Shown: positions 1-11,221 of the stretch, piece after piece | Numbering within the stretch: the stretch's first letter is position 1 | How the letters are laid out: every line of letters starts with the position of its first letter | Source: Pisolithus tinctorius | Lineage: Eukaryota; Basidiomycota; Agaricomycetes; Boletales; Pisolithaceae | DNA length: 64,000 nucleotides | NCBI GenBank assembly: GCA_024663395.1 | Contig: JANFAH010000006.1 | Location: forward strand, 310,001 to 374,000 | Reading direction: 5' to 3' | Notes under the pieces: model-generated | The model's input: the letters and a program-made list of their open reading frames with translations, nothing else | What the model was told of the DNA's origin: nothing | Databases searched by the model: none | Made by a program: the position numbers and the translations under genes

Positions 1-839
1 GCGCCGAGAACTGGCCAGAGTCTGGAGGGCGAAAGCAGATGGCTATGCTGTGCAAGTAGTAGCATGCCACTTCCAGCAGAACGCTAGTGGATCAGTACAA
101 TGAGTGTGGTGAGAATTGGCAAGAAGGGAATGGGAGACAGGGAGCGAAAGCTATTAGTTGACGTTCGGCACCAAATGTAAAGCCAACTACTGCGGGTTGA
201 ATGTTGAACGTTGAGCTCTAGCCTGCAGACTCTCACCAAATATATAGTGTGATCACCTGAGGCTCAAAGACGGCGACGACGACCAGTTGTTAGGACTCTA
301 AGTGATATGAAAAGGATAATCATATTCTTGGAGGACAAAGAAATTGCATAAACAGGCTAACGTAATCTGGTAACCACGTCTATGAGGCAAGCGGAGCTGT
401 CGAGTCTATGTCGCAGTCAACGCGTGACCATGCTCGAAATTCTCTCGAAGTGTCTGCAAGACTTGCTGTAAGAGATCAAAAGATCAGCGGCACATCGAGC
501 GAATAGTCTTTCATTTATTACTTAATTTAGTTTTACAACCTCGTATTTTGGATTTACATGCTCGATAATCTCGCATTTTTTCATTGGTCAAATTCAAATG
601 TCACGTGTATGTCGAGATCTGCGCGTAGCTTATGACCATGTCCCCCGTTCCCTATCTTTTCCGGTCCTTCCAGATAGCAGTCGGAATCCGCCTCACAATG
701 GTACAAGCTTCAGTTAGAGCAGTTTATTTCAGGTCAGTAGCGAAAATGATGACCACCACATGGAGCTTGGGTTGAAATCATGCACGTTTAGATCTTGACT
801 ACGTCAATACTCAACTCGTTCATAACCAAACGTATGGAT
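1..839. other. Left-edge sequence without a recognisable gene
   Basis: Mixed-composition DNA with only short ORFs, none with a recognisable domain or a convincing intron-exon pattern. It ends at the 5-bp direct repeat that marks the insertion of the LTR-like element starting at 845. Confidence 0.5.
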
Positions 840-1216
840 ACCGCTGTCACACACCAAAGGTGTTTGGTGAGGTGGACATGGATGTAGCTGATGAATGGAG
901 ATGAAAACCATAGCCCTCATGCGAAGAAGGACGGCCAGAAATGTCGGCAGTCATCCCTCGCACAAGAACGAGTTGTCAATGCCAAAGAAAAAGGAGGAAG
1001 CAAGTTAAACGCCAATAAAGTTCTTAAGCGCCCGTGTACGGCATTCCGGTTTTCGACATATCTCCGCCAATTCTGCAGACACCGAAACCATTCCCACACT
1101 CGCTTGTAGTGCTCAGCCATGCGATCCCACCTTCCAAAATTGGAAAGGATTTGCGCACTCCACACGTTTCTACAGCACTCCCTCCAAAAGACGCTCATTT
1201 CGCTAATTCTTCTGAT

Positions 1217-1696
1217 ATGGCTGCCTCCACATCAATCATTTCGCTTGTCCCCTTTGCTAGGGACCATGGCTACATATATCTACCAGGAGTTCCTACTAGC
1301 TTCCGTCCTGAAGCATCCTGGTACATCCCACCCTCGTCTGCCCCCTCTCAGCCCATCCAGCTTGGACAGCGTGTTCTTTTTGTCAGTATGACCTCTAGGA
1401 GGACATTCTTTGGTCGCCTCAGGTCTGTCATTCGCTTGGAAAGGTCTTATGTGGTCGTTTCAGTCTCTCCAGTCCAAGAAGCATATGGATCCTTCCTCCC
1501 TGCTCCCTGCAACGTCTTCATACCAGTCTCGTCCATCATTCTTCCAAAATTGCGACAGCTACAGTATAATCTACTGTTCTCCACTCTCCCTGATCGCATC
1601 CATGATGAGTATGATGCACATCTTGCCTCCTTATTGCAAGATACAGCAGAAGACGCTCCCCCTTCATCCTCTCTTCCAACAGAGCCTCATTCATGA
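1217..1696 (+). CDS. LTR-encoded conserved protein, copy 1 (159 aa)
   Basis: Unrecognised protein. The ATG at 1217 is chosen because the same methionine, followed by a similar S/T/I-rich start, is conserved in the copies at 39858 and 50671 (minus strand), whereas upstream reading frames differ among copies. Visible conserved blocks are a Phe-Ala-Arg-Asp stretch, a Tyr-Leu-Pro-Gly motif, LGQxVLxVSMTSR, a block ending LERSYVVVSVSP, an AYGSFLPAPC motif and an acidic, proline/serine-rich C-terminus. No transmembrane segment or known catalytic motif is apparent. It lies in the U3-like part of the LTR, upstream of its TATA box. Conservation of start, stop and length (480 nt in copies 1 and 2) suggests past selection on the protein. 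It could be an accessory LTR product or a captured gene fragment. Confidence 0.6.
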   Translation: MAASTSIISLVPFARDHGYIYLPGVPTSFRPEASWYIPPSSAPSQPIQLGQRVLFVSMTSRRTFFGRLRSVIRLERSYVVVSVSPVQEAYGSFLPAPCNVFIPVSSIILPKLRQLQYNLLFSTLPDRIHDEYDAHLASLLQDTAEDAPPSSSLPTEPHS

Positions 1697-2188
1697 AGTT
1701 TTTATTTGCTTCACTGAGAGGACAGTAAGGGGGGGGAAAGTTGCGATCCCTTATGCTCCTGTCATCCCACAGACCCCCAAAGCTTGACCCCTGTTGACAT
1801 CTGACTCACCCTGTCCGCTTTTGGATGTACTATATCGGCATCAGATCAGCGCTGCCTCTCTGTCATCCCACTTTGGCCCAGAAACGATCTCTTCGAGATG
1901 TGACATGCACAGCCTCCCCCTAATGCGATTCCAGTGCGCTTTCCCAGATTCTGACATTACTTGACTCATACTTTGACATTCTGACTGTCTTTGACTCACC
2001 TATTGCCAATACTTACCAATCTTTTGCCCTTGCTTACTGATTCTTCGCCTTTTGGCTTACTTATCCTTACCAATGCTCACCAATGCTTTCTAAGACGATT
2101 ACCCACCGCTTACATTCCTTACTCATCAGTTACCAATCACTTACCAAGTGTTTGCACCTTGTTTTCCATAGGCAACGCCCCTGTACTG

Positions 2189-2196
2189 TATATAAA
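2189..2196 (+). promoter_or_regulatory. TATA box of LTR-like element
   Basis: TATATAAA, conserved at the equivalent place in copy 2 (38934-38941, minus) and copy 3 (40662-40669, minus). It precedes a conserved GTACTTAG-like segment and is the likely promoter of the element. Confidence 0.6.
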
Positions 2197-2663
2197 TCAC
2201 TGTACTTAGGTAGCAAGAAGAAGAAGACATCAGAGAGCCCCTCTTGCTCGCATTTTGTTATCATTCAGAAAATCATTCAGCAGCTTCGATAGTTGAGACT
2301 TTATTAAGGGTCTAACTATCGTCTACTTCACTTATTATTGTCTATCATCAATCTACTTCGCTCCAAGTCCTCCCTGAGCTCAGTGCAGCTCAGGACATTG
2401 AATTAAGTCATCATCCAACCTTCTGTAGGCTGACAGCAGTCTACCCCATCGCTTCCTCTCGCATTCCTGCTCCTTCTTTGTCAGGAGCACCCCCAACCCT
2501 CAGCACTCGTCTTTGAGTGTTGTAGTTCGCAAAAAAACCCTCCCAAGGAACAGGTTCCACCATCTAGGTACCGCATAGGCACACCACCACTCGCTTTCAT
2601 TGTCTTTTGTGTTGGTTTTGGTTGGTTTCCACCACTAAACCTCACTTTGACTCACACCGCCTC

Positions 2664-3238
2664 CCACCAATGCTGATCGAACAAGTTCAGAACTTTGTCA
2701 ACTACCATGAGAGTGCGGTCTTTTCTGCCAAAGGAACTTGGGATCGGATATCATAGGTCGACCCTCCATCAATAATCACATTGCCCGATGTTTCGCATAG
2801 GTATGCTCATAGTTTCTTGCAAAACCATTATTACTTGGTGTTTACCAGCCTTGCCAAATCCGACACAGAACTCCACTGGCTGAAGGTACGTCCTCTTTTT
2901 TTAAATTCAGCCAGTTCCGTGCATCGACCGGACCACAAGGACGGAAAGACCCGTTGCACCACGGGTTCCGTTGTATCGTCGCTCTACCACTTCAAAGACA
3001 CCGAGAATCGAATCGAAGACGCCGGGTCCTTCGTATTTCCGGATCTTGGTGTACGAACCGAAGGAAGTTATCGTCTTACACTCGGTCTCTTTGAGGTCGT
3101 AGGGTAACGTCTTCACACTCACTTACAATCCCTCGTTCCAAATGTGCTTTCCTCTGAGCACCACCGTTCGTCACTGCAAGTCTATCTACTCCGCACCGTT
3201 CTACGTCCACACAGACAAGAAGTTCCCTGGGGTGGAAG
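2664..3238 (+). pseudogene. Velvet-domain regulator, damaged at its 5' end
   Basis: Velvet factors are fungal DNA-binding regulators of development and secondary metabolism. Diagnostic blocks appear in order: NHIARCFA (about 2775-2800, off-frame from what follows), SLAKSDTELHWLK ending at 2885, intron 2886-2939, then DGKTRCTTGSVVSSLYHFKD, VFPDLGVRTEGSYRL and LFEVVG (exon 2940-3103), intron 3104-3158, then TVRHCKSIYSAPFYV and KKFPGVE (3159-3238). Both introns keep frame. The N-terminal part ends at the LTR-like element just upstream, and there is a frame break around 2800. The usual C-terminal end of the domain (the ADQG-type motif) is not found. It is probably a disrupted gene; less likely it is a gene with an unusual extra intron. 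Confidence 0.75.
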
Positions 3239-4114
3239 GTCCTTTCTCATTCATAGGTGTCACCGTGGGACGATGAACACAGGAAATCCATCGTTTTCGC
3301 CAACGGCCCTGGCAAACATCCCCATCATGGCCCGATCAATAATGCGTTGACATTGAATACCAATGTACATTGCGGCGACCTCAACACCACCGAGCGCAAA
3401 TTCAGGCCCCCCAGCGTTCTTCCTCCCTGACCTACCACTACCACACTCGACCTGATGTTGGGCGTCACGATTGCTCCAGGGGCCATCAAACCCTCTATCC
3501 CTCCCCCACCCGGGCACAATGTATGAACTTCTCAATGTACCTCCAGCTAATATCCCCCCACCTCCCGGTGCGCACATCATGGCTTCACAAGCGACAGCAT
3601 ACAATGGGTCAGGGACACGCCAGCTAGTGTGATTTCGTGGATGTGAGTGAGTTTATTGGCAGACGAGCGAGTGGGAGCAATAGTGCGAGGGTAGCGGGAG
3701 CGAGAGGGAGCGCGAGGAGCGGGATTATCGATAAGCAGGCGAGAGCAGCGGTGGTGGCGCGAGGCGGGTGGGCGAGCACCATTCCAATTGTATTTGTACA
3801 TAGCAATGCATAGGTCCGAATGCAATCACCAGATCAGATTTTATGGGCTCGTTTGACATAGATCGTTATAGGACGATGAAGCACAATAAGAGACAAAATA
3901 CAATCTATGGAAAGCTATGGAATAGGTGGACATAGTGTCGAGTAGCTCGAGCTAGCAAGAATAGCTATGGAGCTGACCTATTCTGTATGCGAGACAATGA
4001 CTATAGCATAGATCTAGATACGTAGACGTCGCTCCCCATATGTCCAATTCTCACTGGGTCTAATTACCCAGAGGATCTCCACCACTGTCCGCCAATACCC
4101 AGGTGTCTACCACT
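3239..4114. other. Intergenic stretch, no gene supported
   Basis: Contains short overlapping ORFs on both strands, proline-rich or low complexity, with no domain. A G-rich, GCGAG-repeating patch lies at about 3655-3780. Confidence 0.4.
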
Positions 4115-4906
4115 ATGTCCCAAGACCAGTGGCTCTTTCGTCAAAGCTCACCCATCGACAAAGACAGAGTCACTCAAGTCATAATATCTCATATACCCAC
4201 CGTGGCCGCAGTCCAAAAGGACGTGATACCATTGATGCTGCAGCGCTTCGCGCCACCAGCCCCAGGTGTTTCACAGTGAGTGGTCTTCTGGCAGTGACTG
4301 AAAGCCCAATTTCAATCTCAAACAAATGCTTTCAGTGTTGATGCATCCTCTTGTCATCCCGAAGGTGAAACACAGGTAGAAGACAGCACATCCATGTTAG
4401 TCCTTCAGGTGATCTTACGTGTTGGAAACTGACATCGGAGTCGCCCACAGCTCTGACGAGGCTAGTCAACCCTCAGCTGGGCACACATCTCTGATAACTG
4501 TATGTCTTGGTATTTCACATGAATACGTATTGTTGAAAGATCGCAATAGGTGTCTCCCCGGAGGCTCAACAAGTTTCGTGATTCTACAGGAGCATTCCAT
4601 TGGTTTAGATCGGAAGGAAATGATCCCCTCAGCTCTCCACCCTCTCATGTTGAGAATGTTGCAGAAGGTGACATCTTTTTCTACTGGGTCAAAAGTGTTA
4701 GTAAATGTCAAATGTGGATTTGGAGGTGTGTTGGTGGGGCGAGCACCTGGGTACTGGTCCGGGAGGGAGAGCGAGTCTTAGGCAGGGACGGTATTATGCG
4801 GTATCTCGTTGTTACTGATGGTCATCAACCATCCTTGGTACAAGCTGCTACGTGGGAGAGACGATATAGGCAAAGGCAAGCGCAAGCGCTTGTAATCCTT
4901 TCTTAG
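4115..4906 (+). CDS. Orphan gene A, four exons, 208 aa
   Basis: Function unknown. Exons 4115-4275, 4336-4395, 4451-4499 and 4550-4906 (627 nt) join with GT-AG introns of 60, 55 and 50 nt and keep one open frame to TAG. That internal consistency is the main support. The product starts MSQDQWLF. Its C-terminal half carries a GDIFFYW...WIW...W.LV.EG pattern followed by a PSLVQAATWERRYR-like end. A similar pattern (GDLFVHT, WMW, EG, EPSWVTGKTM) ends the ORF at 12311-13216 on the other strand, so this looks like a small local family. No signal peptide or transmembrane segment. Related proteins may be common in Agaricomycetes, but I cannot name a family. Confidence 0.65.
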
Positions 4907-5406
4907 CACAATATCCTCCCACCTCACACTCCGACTGGGAGAAAGTACTGGTATTGCACATAGCATCTGTATCAGTCTAACTGGAATAATTTACAAAGGA
5001 CTGCTATAAGCTGCATGGTGCAGAGCACACACCCTGCCCCGCAAGCCGGCGTGAAGAGACATGCATCAAATCAAGGTGGGGTTGAGAGAAGCATAACATG
5101 AGCCTGACCCACGGAGTCCACAAGCACCAAAAAGTGCTCAGGCATTTGCCCTTCGTGATAGGCTGCACGGTTGGGATGGGAGCTGCGGCAGCAGCGTACA
5201 GCCGTGTGGCGTCTAGCAACCGTTGAGTGCGCCCGTGACTCAGCCACCCAAACCGTAGCCCTATTTGAGGTTGCACAAGGGTGAAGGGAGTGGAAAAAAA
5301 AAAAAGAAAGTCGAATTAACAAACCTTCTCCTCGGTTAAGGTTCAGGGAGGCTAGCGGAGGGAAGTGCATTTCAATGGAACCCGGTGACATAGTCAAATC
5401 CAATCC

Positions 5407-5760
5407 CTACAAAGAATCTTGGTTGGTCTCCGAAGTCAAGCCGTAATTGTCCTGGATGTGGAAAGCGGCCAAGATAGTCTGGTACATGTGCGCGACAGCC
5501 TGTGAGAAACTAGAACCGAAAGTCGGGAGCAGGATGGATTCATTGTCCACCTTTGCCTCAAACTCCGACGCATCCTGGGCGGTGGCATATTCCCTCCGCT
5601 CAGAGAACAAGTGGACATTGTCAAAGACTGTCTCATGGGTGAACCAGGTAGCCGAGTCGAAGAGATCTACATAGCATGATCCTAGCTAATAGAGAAGGGG
5701 TCGACGTACATTGATTGGCAAGGTGGTGCTCACGTAGCGGCAGCCCACTAGAGTCTTAGA
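5407..5760 (-). CDS. Possible gene fragment, unknown
   Basis: On the minus strand an open frame ends LTSETNQDSL at 5407 and reads upstream through FSERREYATAQDASEFEAK. A possible 50-60-nt intron (GTACGT to TAG, about 5670-5710) would link it to a short upstream exon encoding SKTLVGCRYVSTTLPIN. No start codon or domain is identified and no homolog is recognised. It may be the 3' end of a small gene or a remnant. Confidence 0.3.
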
Positions 5761-5885
5761 AAGGGCTGTCAGAGTTGAACTGGTCCGCTTAGCCACCTCA
5801 GTTCAATCCAGTTCACCTCGAGGCAGCACTGACGTCTTGTGCATGTATTCAGCATATTTGTAGACCTCCCGCTATCGCAGTTGGC

Positions 5886-7553
5886 ATGCCCACATTTCAA
5901 CTTGCCTTTGATTTGATGGGTGGTCATAGTGACTCCATCAACACCCTGGTCTTCTCTCCTTGTGGACTTTATTTGGCCAGCGGTGGGAATGATGGATTGC
6001 TCATTGTCTGGAGGGTGTCAGACGGTGCACCTTTATACATATTGGTTTTCGAAAGTCCAGTCGCTGCACTGACATGGCACCCCACCTCACAAAGTCATAT
6101 TTTATACTGTGGGTGTGGGAATGGAGCTGTATCCCGACTCAAGGGTCTTGGCATTGTAAGTTACACTTCCTGCAGATTTACTGACTTCGTGAAATATCTC
6201 AACATAAAGAAGACGACATTCTCGCAGAGGTCCATATGGCTCGGTGTCACAGGACAAGTGCACTGCATCGACTATGATGCTCACACTCGCCGCCTGGGTG
6301 TGGGTGTGGGGCAATTGGTTCTCGTTTCTTCTGAGTCGGCCACAGGGAAGAGCTTTCTCCACATGTGAAACTGCAGCGCACTGATCATTGCACAACTTCT
6401 TACAGGTGACTTTTGTCGTAGCATCCGACTTTCTCCTCCAGAGAACATTCGCACCGCAGGGTATGATGACAGGCTCCGTCCGTTGTCATTCCATTTCTAT
6501 GATCGGGGTAATAAGGCCATCGCTGCATACTTGAACCATGGAGTAATGTAAATGGTTTATCTGATAGCAGCCCATAAACCCGTACTCATAGTGCATCACC
6601 TGTCGTACCCGTGTACAGTGCATGGGACCTGCAGAACCGAACTTTGATCTGGCAAATTGAACCAACTCCTACGTCTCCACAGATGTAAGTCCTTCGATTG
6701 ACATCGCAGTGTGGCCACTGACCCATTGCATAGTGCAAGTTCTGCGCTTCTCCGTCACCATGGGTTACTGGCTGTAAAAGCAATGCATGCAGGTGTCTGC
6801 ATTTACGATGTTGGGAAATCACACCACTCCAGCCACTTTACGCTACCACATGAACCAGATCATTGTTATCCTACCAGCCTCGCATTTGTCCTGGATAATG
6901 CCATCGTGTGTGGTACTAATTCTGGCAAGGTTGTAATCTGGGCGCCGGGTGACAAAGAAGCCATGCAAGTTCTGGATCAGAAAGGTTTATCTGGTTTCTT
7001 CGTGACATCACTCACGACTAGTCACTGAAATTCCTTCACAGGAGACATAATCCAAGCCGTTGCGGTGAGTCAGTAGCTAAATCATGTACAACTGCTTCCT
7101 CATGAACATGGGAATTGGTCAGTCATTTGATGGTCGGCATAGTAGTATCATAGCCCTTGGGTCCTCCCACAAAGGGCGCGCAACGTATATTTCTATCTGG
7201 CGGGCGAGTAAGTGTTTCCATCCTTGCCATTTCTTCTAACATCTTGTGGGAAGACAATGATGCGAAACACAGGAGGATTTACCAATCAATTCGCCTTCAT
7301 GTCTCTGTACGTTCCCTGCTGCATAACAATAGATAGTGCCGCTCATCCGCCAACGTGGCAGCATTTGTCCCCGTGTGTATTACTGTCTATGCTCTTTTCT
7401 GCCCTGGCCTTGTTTCTTGCGATTGGAATCAACCACAGGCTACTCGATAATTCTTTGCGCACTGGGGCGAGTATCAACTTCGTGATGTACATGCGTTACA
7501 TTCTGATATCATTTGTTGCTACAGATGTCTTTTGTTGCCCGGTGTACCATTGA
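5886..7553 (+). CDS. WD40-repeat protein 1, multi-exon
   Basis: WD40 beta-propeller protein, probably a scaffold; partner unknown. Frame-preserving exons are 5886-6155, 6228-6364, 6422-6547, 6592-6684, 6710-6984, 7042-7064 and 7123-7207. Repeat signatures include GGHSDSINTLVFSPCG followed by SGGNDGLLIVWRV in the first blade, AWDLQNRTLIWQI near residue 180, and NSGKVVIWAPGDKEAM and YISIWRA near the C-terminus. The last exon is uncertain: reading from 7273 to the TGA at 7551 gives a hydrophobic segment (about 7375-7430) that could be a C-terminal membrane anchor, but other splicings are possible. A second gene with the same organisation starts at 19695. The start is supported by the MP-initiated alignment with that paralog. 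Confidence 0.75.
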
Positions 7554-7845
7554 GATCCTCAATGCAACCATAGCAGGACTTGAGGATATTGCAATAAGGT
7601 TGTCCTGAGTTAGGCGAGGAGACATGGGTGGCAGAGAGAGGAGGGCACACGGATGGCGTAGTTATGTACAAGCACACGTGTACGGTACCCAACGTACCAC
7701 AGTGGTGGCAGTTCTATAGCGCAGAAAATGCCAACACTAGCTAGTAAGCGCCTTCCCAGAATGTCTCGAAACTATGGGGGCATTATCAAAAAGATACATG
7801 CCGTCCACGACAGGCTTTTTAGGGTAAGATATGTCACAATTGTAA

Positions 7846-8876
7846 TCATGTCCTATGCTCCCCATATATACCTACTCGATATAGGCACGTCAGTTCGCCG
7901 CCCCAATTGTCCAGGATCTCTAAGACTACTACGCCGAAATCCATGCCAGTGGCGGCTACAGAGCCAAGGATTGGAAATATCTGGGTGTGATTGGTTGCAT
8001 GGATGTTATAGTCAAAGGAAACCAAAGGGATGAAAGGCATGCCATGTGAAAGGGCGGGCGCGGCACGAGCCGCAAGAAGTTCCTGTAAAGTGCCCGTGGC
8101 ACTATTACGCAGCGAATGGTACTTGACCAGGTTATCTTTTCCATCGACCATTCCCCACAGCAGCAACTTGCGGGGAGCGAGTCCAATGGTGTTGGTAAGC
8201 CCAGCTGGGATATGGTCAACCACGACATGCGTCATGCGGACAACCTCCCGAAACGCAACTGCTATTTGTCCGAGTCGGTCAGGAAGACGCCAGCATGCAC
8301 CTTCCTGCAAATCATCCTCCAGAGCTGCGCGTGCAGAGCCTGTCTTGCCCAATAGTTTGTTGACCCAAGAGTCATATGCATGAGATGATGTTGTTAGGGG
8401 CTTCAAAACTATTCCACCGTTACACCACGATGCATAGTCATGCAGATTGCGGGGGACGGGCTGGGTGTTAATCGGCGTCTTCCAATGGAGGATGCGGTGA
8501 TACTGCTGTATGATTTGCGAAACAACAATTCGGGTATGGATGACATCAGCTCTGGGTACTCCGGAAGCTGCAAGAAGCACAGGCGCCCCGGACAGATAGA
8601 CGAAGTGAAGTAGAGACAGTATTACAAGCAAGCTCGTGAGGCTGATCCATGTAAAATTCGGTACGCGAGGACTGGTTAAGCCATTGTTCCATATTGCGGG
8701 GGGGGAGCGATTTCGGGAATTGAATATCTGAGGACTCGCCTGGGTGCTGGCTGTGTAGAACGGTTAGTACTTCATTGATGCAAGGTGTAAGTACGGCACA
8801 CCAGGAGTTACACGCATCTGCAAGAATTGAGTCTGTTGTCGGATCTCCGAGGAAAGTCTAGAGCTCACCATAGGCT
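7846..8876 (-). CDS. SUN-domain protein (Sad1/UNC84 family)
   Basis: SUN proteins sit in the inner nuclear membrane and bind KASH partners to form the LINC complex. Minus-strand exon 8750-7846 (stop) has a hydrophobic segment near its start (SLLVILSLLHFVYLSG), then DYAS..GG, ALEDDLQEGACW, GQIAVAF, a DHIPAGL motif, APRKLLLWGMV, FDYNIHATNHTQIFPI and ILDNWGGELTCLYRVGIYG, which together are the SUN fold signature running to the C-terminus. A 63-nt intron (8813-8751) with a perfect TACTAAC branch site (8763-8769) joins it in frame to an upstream exon ending at 8814. The methionine at about 8876 is a plausible start, but an ORF extends upstream to 9060 with another hydrophobic stretch, so the N-terminus is uncertain. 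It converges tail-to-tail with the WD40 gene. Confidence 0.8.
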
Positions 8877-9549
8877 GACCTACGCCTTGGAAATCAGGCC
8901 GAGGAGCCTGCTTCTTGACCTGAAATCGGGAGGACCGACAAGCTCTGGCATCAAAATCATTTCGCCTGAAAAACATGTGTGTAGCGTAGGAGAAGAGGAG
9001 CGAGGATATGAATGGTATGAGAACGATAACAAATGTTAATGATATATATGGCGCGCCCAAGTACCCAGGTTACGCATTCACATTCCGAAGCACGGCATAC
9101 AGATTGGAGGACAAAGAGGAGAGCACAAAGATAACCAGAGGACAAGCGTTGCGAACAAGCAGCAACATTCATTGAAAAAGCGGGGAAGAAGGAAGAAAGA
9201 CGACAAATGGTGCTGGCACGCAGGTTGAATTCACCTACCGGTACTCGCATTTCGGACGTAGGAGACTTCGGTAAAGCAAGGAAACAGATGCATAGAGCGC
9301 CAACAGGTAACGAAACGGCATGCCCAACCATCGAGTGATGCAGAGGTCAGTCACTTACTGCAGAAAGGTCTCAGGTTACGAACACAAAGAACTGCTTCCG
9401 ACTACACGTTTTCCCTGCAATCTAAACCTCCAAAATCGGAGATCTGAGAAGAAAGGAATCGGTGAAATAACAAAGACAGCCAAAGCAACCGGAGGAAGTT
9501 AGCGACCTTACCAATACTGCTGGGCTCGCCGTCGAACGCTATCCCTGTG

Positions 9550-9557
9550 TATAAAAG
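9550..9557 (+). promoter_or_regulatory. TATA box upstream of orphan gene B
   Basis: TATAAAAG located 33 nt before the ATG at 9590. Position and match to consensus make it the likely core promoter of the seven-exon gene. Confidence 0.5.
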
Positions 9558-9589
9558 ACATCTGAGAGTTTCCCAGACACTGTGACTCC

Positions 9590-11221
9590 ATGGCACCTAG
9601 AAGAAAGACCGAATACGCGCCGACGAGTGAAGACGACGAAGCTTACATTACGGCAGATTCGTCTATGCAGGATGAGTCGGAAGTATGCGTTCTCTCCTAG
9701 TGCTAAGCATGCATCTCATGGACGACCTTCAATAGGATGAATTGGCAGATGAAAAGACGATCACCTTGGATGCTGCACCTGTAATCCCCCACTTACTTGG
9801 TGGGAGATGATGTGCTCATATTGAGATAGATTTTGTCCCTTCCTACATTCCCTCGCCCACTTCGTGTACACCCAGTATCACGTGCGGCTTGCGTGCCTTC
9901 AGGGAGTGGCACTGGCGAAACGTGTACGGAACCAGATCGCAGCACAGGCAAACCTTCCAATGACATGGAAGAGGTCAGTCCATTTTACGTTCATGGTCAT
10001 TATGTAATCTCCTTTCAGATTCCAGTTACTCGGAGCGATCTACGACTCTTCAAGGAGACGATTCAGCTTGAACTTGATGATGCAGTCAACGCCATTAACG
10101 AGGCAGCCAACACCGTGAAAGCTCATTTTGCGGGAACGGCTCTGGGTGCGCGTGGAAACTCCAAAGATCAAGAGACACCGCCTTTGTTCCAAGGTCACCG
10201 TAAGGTGAAGGGGCTACCTGCTCATCGCAGGCCTGCAGACCTGGAATTCCAAGTACGTCCTTGTCTTGGTTTTTGGAGTACATCTAATGGCCAATAATTG
10301 CTAGAGACTGATCTGTGAGCATGCTCTAGCACTCATGAAGCATGAGAACAAGCATTCTTCCTTTACCAATGTGCCCAATAGAGCCGAAGCTGCAGCTTAC
10401 ACGAAGGGGACTCAGCGACCCTGCTGCACCGCTGACAATTTCCGAGTTGACCTCAGCGACACTCCAAGTTCCGCATGGAATACGTCGGCTTCTCATGTGT
10501 TTGCTGCCAGCTTTCGCGATGCACATCCTGGCTGTGGCCAATCATTGAAGGCTATTTTCAATGCTTGGGTCGTCCACTTCAATTATTTGCGCCAAGTGTA
10601 TGCCAAATGACAAATGGTTGCTCGTGAAGAACAAGCCAGAATTTCAAATCTTGCGTCCGGTTATACGAACGAGCAGGATTACAAGAGTCCTCTGGCTAGC
10701 ATGCGTTCTGTGCACAGGCGTCGAGAACGCAAGTTGCAGGTCAGTTTATTTGGTTGTCAGCGATGAATCAAGATGCTTAGAAGCTACTGCAGTTGTATAA
10801 CCGGCGCCTTCGAGTCGCCCTCCGCCACTCGGGGTCATATCCTTCAGCAGTCAGCGCGGTGGAGCAACTTGGACCAGCAGGGATGAGTTCGGATGAGTCG
10901 GAACATGACGTCGGCCATGGCGAACGGACCTACCGCATCACCCGCAAAGCGTGGCGATCAGCTACCGTCACAGCAACGTTGCACGTGCTCGACGCGCTTC
11001 ATCTCCGGGCGCGGTACCAGCAGCAGTGGAATGCCACTGCTGGCGCATGGCCACATCTGTGCGTGCCATCTAGTCAGCTTAGCAATCGAGAACCACCATC
11101 GGGTCTTCCCAAGAATTTCTATGTTCAGGAGCATCTTTCCTCCCTGACTTCGGAAGGCTTGGATAATTTGCTTCTCCAGGAAGACATCCCCCTGAATATC
11201 CCACCAGCTATAGTTGCGTGA
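9590..11221 (+). CDS. Orphan gene B, seven exons, 449 aa
   Basis: Unknown function. Exons 9590-9682, 9736-9780, 9830-9973, 10019-10252, 10305-10597, 10640-10739 and 10781-11221 total 1350 nt and give one frame (450 codons with stop). Introns are 41-55 nt with GT-AG ends. The N-terminus is acidic (MAPRRKTEYAPTSEDDEAY). The C-terminal third has RRRERKLQ, a GMSSDESEHD motif, YRITRKAWRS, LDALHLRARYQQQW, GAWPH and LPKNFY. From memory this C-terminal pattern recurs in many uncharacterised Agaricomycete proteins, often in repeated loci; this was not checked. No transmembrane or catalytic motif is seen. The complete frame and TATA box suggest an expressed, intact gene. Confidence 0.7.

Larger units (their letters stand above)
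845..2655 (+). mobile_element. LTR-like element with internal ORF, copy 1
   Basis: An 1811-bp unit starting TGTCACACACC and ending TTTGACTCAC, flanked by a perfect 5-bp direct repeat ACCGC (840-844 and 2656-2660). If the last A is counted in the element (ending CACA), the repeat is 4 bp. The same start recurs at 40261 and 52108 (both minus strand) and the same end at 38415, so the ends are defined by three copies. It contains a 159-codon ORF, then a TATATAAA box, then about 460 bp of TATA-to-end sequence. TG start, 4-5 bp duplication and a TATA box followed by an R/U5-like stretch fit a solo LTR of a Ty3/gypsy-like retrotransposon. A coding region inside the U3-like part is unusual. It abuts the damaged 5' end of a velvet gene. 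No internal gag-pol belonging to this LTR is seen. Confidence 0.75.

Noticed and set aside
1034..1216. N-terminal extension of the LTR ORF to the upstream ATG at 1034
   Set aside because: In copies 2 and 3 the upstream peptide is in a different frame from the conserved part, so the downstream methionine is the only start shared by all copies.
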